Shown one piece after another: positions 23,712 to 34,093 of a stretch of DNA of 64,000 nt; positions within the stretch are counted from its first letter, which is position 1, and the number at the start of each line of letters is the position of its first letter. The stretch covers positions 4,227,001-4,291,000 of the forward strand of contig JAJFPB010000002.1 in the NCBI GenBank assembly GCA_020881915.1, written 5' to 3'. A program made the position numbers and the translations under genes. The notes below the pieces were generated by a model. The model worked only from the letters and a program-made list of their open reading frames with translations, made no database searches and was not told where the DNA came from. This stretch comes from Paramyrothecium sp. XJ0827. Lineage: Eukaryota; Ascomycota; Sordariomycetes; Hypocreales; Stachybotryaceae.

Positions 23712-25596
23712 TCACTGCTGAACGTTGGACGACCTGGTCGGATTCAATATTCCCGCCGTCTTTTCTAGGTCTACAGGCTCTTTTCTGCCTGCAGACTCTG
23801 CGTCGTTTGACTCATCTGATATTTGACCATCTTCATCCTTTGGTTTTGCTTTGAGGCTGGTGTTTCCAACCCAAAATGTCAATACCAGGCTCAACCCAGA
23901 GCAAGCAGTATAGAACGCAAATATATACCGCAGACCCTGCATATACACCTGTAGTATTCGCCTTTTCTCTTCTTCAGGCAGGTCCATATCTTTAAGTGAA
24001 TAGGTCGATGAGGTAAGTTGGTTGACCATATCATGAGTTACAAGGCCGTGCCCTGCAAGTTGTGTATTTAAAGTATTAGAAAGAACTACACCGGAGACGA
24101 CAAGCCCGAATGCACCCCCGATGGTACGGATGTAGTTGCGCAGGCCAGTGGTCACGGCGCGGTCTTCGCTGCGACCGTTGGCGTACATGCCGACCAGAGT
24201 GGGCTGCAATGTAAAGCCGATGCCGCAGCCTTCCACAACTAAGATGGCTATCATTGGTCCAAGTCCAGTGTTCTTGTCGAATAGCAACGTGAGCCCATTC
24301 CCCAGTGTCCACAAGGCAAAGCCGCCCAATATACAATGCATATAGCTCCCTACTCGGGCCATGTATTGCCCTGAAATGATGGAAGTAATCGAGGTCGGTA
24401 TGATAACAGCCAGAATCAAGGCTCCTGCAACTAGAGCAGAGTACCCAAGTACGGACTGAAAGTACAAGGGCAGGTAGAAGAAGTTTCCGAAATATGCCAA
24501 ACCTGTGAGGAATGATTGTATGTACAACGCCCAGCAATGTGGTGCGCGGTACAGTCGCAACGGCATAATGGGCAACTTCGCCAGCCTCCACTCGTAAAGC
24601 ACAAAGAGAACTGTCAAAATAAAGCCGATGGCTATGGTCGATATGAAAAATGGCGATGCCCAGGCATACGTGACTCCTCCTCCGGATAGTGGAATCAGTA
24701 GCAGAAGTGTGGAAGCAATGTTGAGTATCGTGCCGCCAAAATCTATTTGTTTCACCTTGGCCATATAATCTCCTGAACGGTGCTTGAGCGGCAAATAGAA
24801 CCATATAACCAAGGTTGTGGGAATGGCAGTAATGGGTATCATCCAAAAAACCCAGCGCCACGTTGAGGATTGCACAATGACGCCTCCGAGAAAGGGGCCG
24901 ATGCCATTAGCTAGGGCAATCACCGCACCAAGAATTCCTATGATATTTCCACGTTAGCCTCTGCGATGTCCACTAGTTATTTCTGATTCGGCACTCACCT
25001 TGATAGTGGCCACGATTTTGCAGAGTTGTGATATCGCTCACAATAATCATGACGAGGCTGTTGATGCCACCACCCCCAACACCGGCAATGGACCGAAAAA
25101 CAAACAGTTGTTCGGCTGTCCGGGCGAATCCGCACGCTAGATCCCCTACAGCCATCAGAACAAGACATACAAGCAGGAGATTCTTTCGGCCAAAAATGTC
25201 CGACAGTCTGCCATTGACAAGCTGAAATGCTGTCGAGGCAATCAAGAATGACGTGCCAATCCATGACGTTGAGGTTCCTGTGCTGAGCTCATCTGCCAGG
25301 GCCGGCGTGGCTGTTGACACGCTTGTTTGGTCGATGAAAGACACAAAGAGGCAGACGGACAGCGCCACAATGGAAACCAGCATGCGTTTTCCTGATAGAG
25401 TGTCTCGTTGACCGCCAATACTCTCTGCATCGCTGTTATCCGGGCTTTTTGTATCTCCGCGCTTTGGAACGTTTGTACATGCATCGCTAGAAGGCGCTTC
25501 TGGAGCCAACATAGTTGCTTCCGCGTTTTTGTCGCTCTCCAATGCAGAGTTGGCATCGCGAAGTTGCTGCGTGGCGTGGTCGATTGCTTGCTTCAT
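23712..25596 (-). CDS. DHA2-family MFS efflux transporter (14-TM, drug/toxin type)
   Basis: Two exons (24999..25596 and 23712..24937) joined by a 61-nt intron (GTGAGT donor) encode 607 residues. An N-terminal hydrophilic segment of about 70 residues is followed by about 14 membrane helices. The first helix carries the DHA2 motif FIDQTSVSTATPAL (about 87-100). Loop 2-3 has GRLSDIFGRK (129-138), and AGVGGGGINSL resembles the antiporter motif region. These pumps export fungal metabolites and fungicides across the plasma membrane using H+. The start at 25596 is the first true ATG; the longer frame upstream begins with TTG. Its neighbours on the right are two P450s and a lipocalin-like protein, the usual company of an efflux pump in a secondary-metabolite locus, but no synthase is present. 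Confidence 0.88.
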
Positions 25597-25686
25597 GCTG
25601 GTGGTTGATGGGTGAAGGTGCTGCAAACAGCACTAAAAGTTGTTGACACCAAATTGCAAGCAAATCTGCAGAATGCCTAGTTGGAG

Positions 25687-26025
25687 CTAATCGAGGCTCA
25701 TTGCTGTTTTAGAACTGCGTTCTTGCCGAAGCCTTCCGTCGCTAGTGGCGCTCGCAATATTCGGTGCAAATGCGGATATTCCGAGACCGATGACGGTTGC
25801 TATAGCCGGCTCCTTGGGAGAAGATTTCACGTCTGGTGCACTGGTAATTGGGCCATCAGATCGAGCTCGATGGGTCTTTGATCGACCTTCGACTAGCCCC
25901 TTGATCCACTTGTCTATCGCCAGTGGATTTTCGACGGTGGAGCCATATCGGTAACTTCTGGGCCGACGAAGGACAGCCGAAGCCAATTTCTTGGCAGTGT
26001 TTCTTCCGTTACCTAATAAGCGCAT
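25687..26025 (-). CDS. small open frame of doubtful status upstream of the DHA2 gene
   Basis: An uninterrupted ATG-initiated frame of 112 codons lies 91 bp upstream of the transporter start on the same strand. It is basic in the first half and has a Gly/Ala-rich segment near residue 80. I recognise no domain, signal peptide or membrane segment. It may be a small protein, a 5' UTR frame or chance. Confidence 0.22.
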   Translation of the reverse strand: MRLLGNGRNTAKKLASAVLRRPRSYRYGSTVENPLAIDKWIKGLVEGRSKTHRARSDGPITSAPDVKSSPKEPAIATVIGLGISAFAPNIASATSDGRLRQERSSKTAMSLD

Positions 26026-27536
26026 CGATGAGCATGCGGCGTCGCAATAAGAGATTCAGGCTATTTCTGAAGGTGGAACGTTAAGCAGCTTTCTCTCCTA
26101 TAAATTGAAGCGGACGGGTACAGTGGACAAGTAACTAGAGTTGAAGTCGACATAACTATGACTTCAACCAGATTATTGTAGCAGACTTGACAATAAAAGT
26201 AAGTAGACTTCATTTTAAGAGTAGAAAGTGAACGCTGCTCGTTTTGCTTCTTCAACGTAGCTCAAATGTCCCTGCTCAATTTTGCGCTTTGCGGCTTTCT
26301 CGGCAGTCATATTTGGCTCTTTCCATTCTTCTTAACTTTATCATAACTCATAAACCTGCGTGTGAGTTGTTCATGTCTTCATACTATAATGATTTATTCC
26401 TCACCGCGGCTTAGACATAAAGAATAGAATCCGTGAGAGTGCTGAATTGCATGCTGTTACGCTCCGAAGCTCATTCACCCTCATGGGAACAGTTTTGATG
26501 TTCATGATCGATTTGTTGGCCTTCAAATTTAGCAGGGCAACTTATCTGCAATCTACCACTAGTTTGATTCATCTTGTCGCATGAAACAGGGCCCAGAACA
26601 GTTGTTTTCTTGTGTGTACTGCAGCGTGTCTCGGCCGGTGTGAACCGCCGACAGCTTCTTGGATTGGTGGGTTATTTTCTAGGCAAATTCCTATCTAGAA
26701 TTAGAACACGATGTGGGAAAGAGATTTGCGATTCACAAAACTGCAGACTAGGTCTCGGACTCAGAAAGAATGGATATAAATGAACCACGATGCAGTAACA
26801 TGCAATTGAAGCACCGTGTCAGAGCACACGAAATAGGAGGCTTCTCCAAGCCTGAGACCGCACAGCTATATAAAAAGTAGCTACTCCTTTACGGCTCATG
26901 TCATTAGGGAGCGACACAGTGTCAAGCTGAGAGAACCGCTGCTGACGGTATTAGCAAGGACATGCACCGTCGATCACATCCGTGCCATCAAATATCACCT
27001 GCACATTGCCAACGCACGGCAGTGTCAGAAAACCCAAGAAAAGGGAGATCTCATTACCTTTAGAAGTACCCAATATCATAGGGTCTTTTGTAGAGATTGA
27101 AATACCCGGCAATATTGTGAGATTAAGGCAGGGATCGTGCGTGCGCAGTTTACCTCAAGGGGGGGGTTGGTGCTTGTGGGCGTGCCTCTCTTCATTCTCG
27201 CAGACATGCCAGGAAAATCCAAATTACTAGGTTCTTCTGGAGACTTGATCTTCGTTGCATCCAAGATTTGAAATATCTGCCGTAGGCTTGGGCTTTTGCC
27301 CAGGAGTTATCTAAGGGGGAGGCCAAAAGTCGTTTGACGAAAGCACATAGAGTATTACGGAGTGTACCAGTTCTCTCCATTCTACATCGCAAGCCACTAT
27401 CTGCGTAGACCCGAGATTCATACATTATACCCCCCTCCCAAAGACTGCGGGATCTTGTACTCCGCCAAAGCCAGCATGTTGCAAGACTTGAGGGGAACCA
27501 TGTGCATGATGCTCATGTACCAGCTAATAGGCGTAT
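26026..27536. other. intergenic region
   Basis: This is about 1.5 kb with no supportable gene. Open frames are short, mutually overlapping and without motifs. It lies upstream of the DHA2 transporter block and downstream of the first P450. Confidence 0.45.
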
Positions 27537-29433
27537 CTATAATCTGCGCACCAGAACTATCCGATCTGGATCATAGATTTCCTAGACTCATTAGTGATTT
27601 ACCAAATAATGATGAGAATAATAATCCATACTGACAGACCAGTCTCCAAGTTGGAATATTGACCGACCACCTGACTGGGGTTTTTGACCTGGAAATGTAG
27701 AAGTAGGTTGGCCATAATCAGTTTGATTTCGCTAATGGCGAAAAACCTCCCGGGACATGCATGACGCCCAAAGCCGAATGTTAAACTCGATTTGCCGACG
27801 CTAGTGAATTCACTATGGGCAGCAAGCTTTGTGGCTTTAACATCCACTAAACCCGAGTTCTTGGCCATACGTATCTTGTAGTATCGGAGAGGGTCGAACA
27901 TCCCAGGGCCTTCGTGTATATTCTCGTCAAAGTTGACACCAACTGCAGCAACTTCTAACCTTACTCCCGCAGGGATCTCCTGGCCGTTAGAGAGGGTTAT
28001 TGGCTGAAGTACTTTCCGATGAAATGCAGCTAGAGGGAGTCAGCCCACGTTGTCTGTACAGTTTGAAGAGCAGTCAAGGCCTGGCATCATACAGGCACTC
28101 AGAGAATGATATCGTGTGACCTCTTTCAGAAAGCTGTCCAGTTTCTTCATGTTTTGCAATGCAGTATCGGTGAACTGTCCATCCGATTCCGAAAGGGCTT
28201 TTTCCACGTCTTCCTTCAACATATCAACCAATGCTGGATAGGCAGCAAGATAGGAAACCCTGCGATCGAGTCAGCATGGTGTACTTGCACACATCTTAAA
28301 GTTTTGCCTACGCGTTGAGTGCCGTCCTTGTTGTGGTATGTAGAGCGGCGTGAGCGGTGTGGAGTTGTATGTTTGCTAGTTCTGTGTCGTCTATGGCACC
28401 AGGCTTTTCTCGGGAATCAATGAACCACTGCAGCATATCGGCAGGACTTTGGTAGTCCGGGTTTTCTGCAGCCTTTCTTCTGGCAAGAACTATAGGCTGT
28501 AGAATATCTTGAAGGTCCTTCGTGCGTGAATGCAACTTTCTGACCCGTGGCAAAAGCCGTGAAACAAGTGGTCGCAACCACGCCGGCATGAACTCGATAA
28601 GGTGAACAGCGGCCATGAGATCAGTGGTGTAGCCCGTCGCGGCACTGATGTAAGCCTCATCATGGCACAGCTCATGGCCTATAAACACACGACCAGAAGT
28701 CTTCGCCATAATGCGTAAGAGTTTCTCGCCAATTTTACACTCGGTCCACTCAGAAGCCTGAGGGAGCTCACTTCGCATGGCTTCCCTAACCTCTTCTGAA
28801 ATAATTGGGCACAGACGTCCTAACATTGTTTAACAGAATCGAACGTCATCTTCCAGCCTCCAAATCTGCACTTACGTAGTGAGGGATTTAAAAATGTCCG
28901 GAGACAAGATATAAGGTCAGGACTCTTCCCATGCATGCCTGTATACTTTCCATGCATTGACTTGGCAATCAGCACGAGCTTCTTGACAAGGAATTCGACA
29001 ACAATACCTCATTTACGAATTCTATGAAACTCAGAGCATTATCTGGGAGCTTCTGTAGCTCGGGCAAAAATTCCGGAGGGGCGACGAGAATCGGTGATTC
29101 TGTACGTTGTTAGAACTCTGAAAGGTCTCGAAAATGAAATGCTTCACTTTGAGATGCCTTGATGCAGAAAATTCCATCTTTGAACTATATTAGTTAGCGC
29201 ATGAGTTGTAGAGTGAGTGCCTAGCCTCGTCGTACTTTTTTATAGCCATCTGAGTACGTCTTCCATCCCTTTTCGGTCATCAACTCCTTATGCTCCAATT
29301 TAAACGTGGGTATCTTTGCCAAGGGATCTAGAAAGAGCAACCGACGCAACACCGTGGCGTATATAAGAATGACTGTTACTGAAATCGCCAGCCACTTGCT
29401 CGAGAGTTCACCCAACACCACGTTGCCTGTCAT
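27537..29433 (-). CDS. cytochrome P450, ent-kaurene-oxidase-like (CYP68/CYP503 type)
   Basis: Eight exons (29236..29433, 29148..29184, 29008..29099, 28876..28960, 28312..28819, 28099..28259, 27632..28029, 27537..27581) encode 507 residues, the usual length. A membrane anchor lies at about residues 14-30, as for an ER-bound monooxygenase. The heme loop FGFGRHACPG has its cysteine at 452. The HSLTAFHRK region before the PERF block and the C-terminal YDPDRIVLVRR are typical of the ent-kaurene oxidase-like group, which oxidises terpenoid or polyketide substrates. The last exon has only 15 codons; without it the frame would run on into a hydrophobic IIILIII tail, so the intron at 27582-27631 (CTAAT branch) is preferred. 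All seven introns are 47-69 nt. The substrate is unknown. The nearest partners are the DHA2 pump and the second P450. Confidence 0.86.
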
Positions 29434-31025
29434 TGTGGGGTATCTGGATGTCGGCAGGTCTGTAAATCTCGGTAAGTAGAGGCTGATTTGAGAGTATTGG
29501 GATGCTTGATTCTTATTGAAGCGGTTGTGAGCTTTTTAATACTGAATAATGGTGCAATTACTTGTAGCCATTGCCCCTAGCGTAAGGTCGCGCTGCTATA
29601 GCATGTCATTCCTTACAGACAGAATAGGGTGAAAGGTTAGGCATCAAGAAAGATGAGCAGGGACGAGTCACGGCCTGATGCTACACCATCATGCGCATTT
29701 TTGGAATGCTAAGCCGCATTAGTCTCTCAACTGCATGTTGTGTTGCATCAGACAGCCGCTTTGAGTTTATTCAGCCCTTTGTTTGCAAGCCACAGCCCGC
29801 CAGCTGTCACAATACTTCTCAGCATGGCTTTGCCTCGATCTGGTATTGATAGACGGTGGGACACTTCTTTGCCCATCAAGTCCTCTAGGACAGTACCAGC
29901 GCCCAGACATACCGTTCCAAATTGGTCCAATCCAAAACGGCTTACTGGATAGGTGCGGCATGAGAGGGATGAGTCTCGGTGTGCTCGTTTGAGATTAATT
30001 AGGGCTGTGCTCCCTGAACATTTCAGAGTTTGGGTTTTGCAAAACGGAATTTCTTACCGCCTATTCCGATGTTGAAGACCAAAGTAAGCTGAAGACATAG
30101 GATAAAATGGCGTTTCACGATATCACTCTTTTTCCCAAAGTCAAATAGATACGTTTTACATACTCTATAGTGCAATAGAACTGTCTTATTGTGCTCGATA
30201 AGAATGGGAAAGAAAATTTCCTACCAATTCACTCATTTCCCCCCTTTCTCTACCAGAAATATCTGGGCATTTCGCGGAAAGGTATCGCAGCTTTCGCTGG
30301 AGCTACGCGCGCAAAGCACTCAACGCTAATCGAGCACTACAATTGACGGCTTGTAAGTTTTTGAGACTAATCCAAGTCAAGATGTAGTACCTGATTCTGC
30401 ATATCCTTTCAAGCCCAATGATGTGCGGTGAGGTGCGCCGCGCGGAAGCATGTTTAATCACAGTAGGCTCTTGCTTGCGATAGACTAGAAGAGTGATTCA
30501 AATGCATTTTTCTGGCACACGAACTTTGGACGACCTATCCGCTAGCATATAAATTAACCCAATTACCTCGGAGTATTGTCTTGTTAACGTTTGAGGCCCT
30601 AAGTCTAAGCCAATAGTAAGCTATGGGACAGGAAGTTTCTAATTTTATCACCACGTCATGACATACTGTGATTGGCTCTTTATTCACGTAACCCTTTAAG
30701 ATTGAACCCTTTCCAGAGACGCCCGCTGCGTCGAGGCAAGTGACGGGTAGTTTCTTGGGCTGCTCTAGATACTAGCAGTTATGATGGTAGTTCAGTGGGT
30801 GCATTGCCTGCAAATGATACTTACCGTTGTTATGTTCATCACACTGAACAAAATCCTAGATTTAACAAGTTTGTTCAAAGAAAGGGTTGGCAATGTAATT
30901 GCTGCGTCAAGTTCTTGAGTCATTCTCGTCTAACTGGCAATGGAATTCGATATTTGAACGAAACCATCTCACATGCCCTAGTACCTCAATCTCGAAATTA
31001 TAGCTACCATTTGCCCATATACAGG
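29434..31025. other. intergenic region upstream of the first P450
   Basis: This is about 1.6 kb of AT-rich DNA. A minus-strand frame at 29748-29930 starts with TTG and reads as a plausible C-terminal piece (HRLSIPDRGKAMLR), but there is no ATG, intron-supported exon or recognisable family. It may be a gene remnant. Nothing else is supportable. Confidence 0.4.
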
Positions 31026-31277
31026 CACGTGGTAAGCAAAAATACGTGGACTGCAAAATGGTTAATTATAAATAGTATTAGGAAATTAAAAAAAAATTTA
31101 AATAAAAATATAATTATTCTTAAATAAAAATAAAATATTTTTTAAGGATTTTTATTTTATTTTATAGAATTTATTTAAAAATTTTAATTAATCTATTTAC
31201 ACAAAAACCTACTACTTCTTCTATATTCATTAGTACCTACCTAGTCTCGCGGTCCGGGTTTTTCTGCTAGCCGCTTG
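31026..31277. mobile_element. AT-rich non-autonomous terminal-inverted-repeat element, copy 1
   Basis: This 252-bp copy matches 35634-35877 almost throughout. It begins cacgtggtaagcaaaaatac and ends ctagccgcttg. The ends are imperfect inverted repeats (CAMGTGGTAAGC against CAAGCGGTTGGC). The interior is an extreme A/T tract, and the right portion (tagtctcgcggtccgggttt) is identical in both copies. It has no coding capacity. A possible imperfect 5-bp target duplication flanks it (acagg/gcagg), weaker than that of copy 2. Confidence 0.72.
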
Positions 31278-32751
31278 GCAGGGTCCAAGCAAATCGCCAC
31301 ATCTCAATCAAGAGACAGCTGGTTGAGATGCAAAGCGAAAAAGATGAGTGGTTTGAATCTGTCATCAGATTTCTGTGCGCAGTGCAGACGCAGACTGAGA
31401 ATACGCATTTGCGCCAGGCAACGCTCAGCGTCCAAGCCTTCTGAATGTTTACTTGTCCAAGCTGTATGAGAGTTGAAGCCAGCCGGGTTAGGAGTGGGAT
31501 TTAGCCATGTTCCAGCAAAATTTCTGGTAGCTTCGAACATAAAGCCCTTGCGATATGTTTCAAAAGCAATTGTGAGGGGCTTGCTAATAATTCTAACGGC
31601 TTCCAGTCCAGACTATTCCAGAGATCCTGACGACTCTTCAAGGATTTCTTAGGCGGTTGGAACCACCTCCAGCAATTCAAAGTAGAGGTTCTTGGCTTTG
31701 TAGCTCTGAGATTGTGCTTGAAATCATCACAACGTTTCGCGATTGATAATGGAAGTTCAAGGTACGAAAGTCACCGGGGAAATATACCAGCTACTTAGGC
31801 CGTTAATCATCAAAAGCCCAGCATATGTGGGCTTCGGCTTTACTGGACCTGATGTTGCACTGTGGGCCAACCAATATTCATGTTCGGCCTTATTAACGGT
31901 AGAGTGCCGCAGATTGGCAGGAGGCTAAAATGTCGACCACTCCGGGGTCAGATTGATAAAAGCCACGGAAGAACAGCGAATGTCGAACAGGGTATTGTAG
32001 AATTGCCGGTAACCGAGACGCCATTTGTGAAAACTCTTCCTCATGGCCCTGGACTTCTTGGCCATAAGCCTGTCCAGCATTCGGCGTATTTCCGACAAGA
32101 CCAGCATGTTGAAAAATCCCCACCCTGTCAGCGCTGGCTGACGAATAGCAGTTGTTTGGCCTGCGTGGCTGCATTTACAAGGCACCCCTGAGCAAGGAGT
32201 CGGCAAACGCAATCAGCTGAGAACGGACTGTGCTGCGGGGTTTACTCCAGCCTTCCTAATTATCACAAGCAACGCTCACGCAGGCAAGATTGCAAAGTTT
32301 GGGGAGTGAAAAGATCCTCAACATCTAATAAGCCTTCCAACCACAATTATAGCTCCATGCCTAATAGTTGAAGGCAGTGTGTGAAGTCATCGCCGTCATT
32401 ATCCCCGTGTGGCCTCAAGGCACGATGCCCTTGCCCAAGGAGTTGTAGAAACACTTACGTAGCCTTGGGCTACCCCACGTTTCGTTCATCCCTGCCAAGT
32501 GCTCATCCGTGAGGGGCAAACCGGTAGCCAAGGCTTGTGCGGTTGGGGTGGAAGACGGCATCTGAATTGCATTTGGCAGGTCCCGTCGTCCGAGCACGGA
32601 GAAATGGTAGACCCTTGGAAAGGTATATAAAGCCCAGTTTTATAACATTGCAGGCTGGAAAGGTCGGAGTTGTGTCTGCGTTCATCGCCCTTCAAATCTC
32701 GTCTTTCTCACTCCCGCTTAAGACTCTTGTGTTGTCGCCAAATCTGCCAGC
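31278..32751. other. intergenic region
   Basis: This is about 1.5 kb between the mobile element and the lipocalin-like gene. Frames here are short and overlap on both strands without motifs. The last ~100 bp probably carry the promoter and 5' UTR of the lipocalin-like gene. Confidence 0.4.
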
Positions 32752-33293
32752 ATGGTCAAGTGCAACGATATATTTGCTGTCCTTGCCGGCACTTATTCAT
32801 TGATCAACACGACAAGGTAGGTCGAGCATGAAGACATGGTTGCTTGATATGGTTCATTAATCCACTAGCTAGCTACCTCAACGGTGAGCCGATCCCCGAC
32901 GCAGCATATGGTGAAGCCCCCACCGGCATCATCACATACAGCAAGTCGGGTTACATGTCGGCCACCATCTCCGCAACCGAGCCTGAGCTGAGGCCTCAGC
33001 ACCTCACCTTCCCCTTCACGCCTGACCAAAACGAGTCGGATTGGGCACTTGTCGGCAAGCACAGCATTGGCTACGCTGGCCCATTCTCCATCAGCGATGC
33101 TATCCCCGCCACGCCGGAACGAGGACAGATATTTCACGGTCCTCTTGTCGCGGCCAATGTGCCCCGTTGGGTGGGCTCGAGGCAGGTCCGCAACTACACA
33201 ATCGTCCACCAGGGCAATGAGACATACTTGAATATCCAATCAAGACGTGACGGTGGCTACACAGGCGAACTCTGGTGGGTGCGTCTTGACTGA
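32752..33293 (+). CDS. lipocalin-like domain protein
   Basis: Two exons (32752..32816 and 32873..33293) encode 161 residues. The protein opens with FAVLAGTYSLINTTRSY and continues with GIITYSKSGYMSATISAT, the pattern of the fungal/bacterial lipocalin-like family (AGTWxLxS..., GxLxYxxxGxMSA). The remainder contains the YAGPFSI segment of the beta barrel. There is no signal peptide. The acceptor at 32871-32872 is chosen because the AG five bases earlier gives an immediate stop. Such proteins bind small hydrophobic ligands and are often encoded next to tailoring enzymes of secondary metabolism; here it stands between two P450s. The exact role is unknown. Confidence 0.75.
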
Positions 33294-34093
33294 ATATGCG
33301 AGGCCCCTCCAGACAACAACGTCGAGCTGTATATATTTTTATTTTAACGAATTGGAGGTCGTGACCGGCACTTTGGAAAAGGCTCCGCTCAGAGATGAAA
33401 CAAGTGCGTCCTATGATGACTACATGTACCTTTTAGAAGACCTTTGTATTCTCTAAGGCCATATATGATTGAAGCGTCTAGCAGGGATACGACCGTGTCT
33501 CATCCAAAAAGAAAGTAATTTCAACAAGGCGGTTATTATCGTTGCCCTAAAGCCCTTGACTTGTGGCTTGAGACTAGATCCCGCGCGGCAAGCCACACGG
33601 AAGTCTTTCAAATCAACTTGTCTATGGATACAAGTGGGTAAATTGAAATTCTCTATTTCTTGAGTTTCTGCAAGGACAGGTTGTACTAATACTTGTCCAG
33701 CTTCGAGGTCGTGCACATGTGTTTAGTGCTGCAGGTCGACTCGTGTCGGGAAATTAGAGAACATCGGGTGGCTCAACGACCAATCCAAATACGTTGATTC
33801 TGGAAACATTCACGGCATGCAGAAGCAAAACAGTAATTTGCATGTGCAAATTTGAACTTCCATGCTGTGTGATTGTCGTGTCGCACCTCGAGTGGCTGCT
33901 GCCTGGTGTAATGGTGTGAATGTTTGTTTTTTGCGGTTCCGTGGAGACGATTTGACACAGGTCCTCAGCAATTCGTGTTTAGCTGTAAGGCAACACAAAA
34001 CAAACAGGAGAGGGAGAAACATATAAGGCCTTGAGTTGTATCAGGGAAGCTAGATTTCTTTTCATCATTGACGAAAGGCACTACACTCACAAA
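33294..34093. other. intergenic region
   Basis: This is 800 bp between the lipocalin-like stop and the start of the broken oxygenase gene. No supportable gene or repeat is seen. Confidence 0.4.

Noticed and set aside
25597..25626. Ten-residue N-terminal extension of the DHA2 transporter
   Set aside because: The extension begins with TTG; the first true ATG is at 25596.
30795..31127. 110-codon plus-strand frame
   Set aside because: It lacks an ATG-supported family match and runs into mobile-element copy 1, ending in A/T-tract lysine and asparagine codons.
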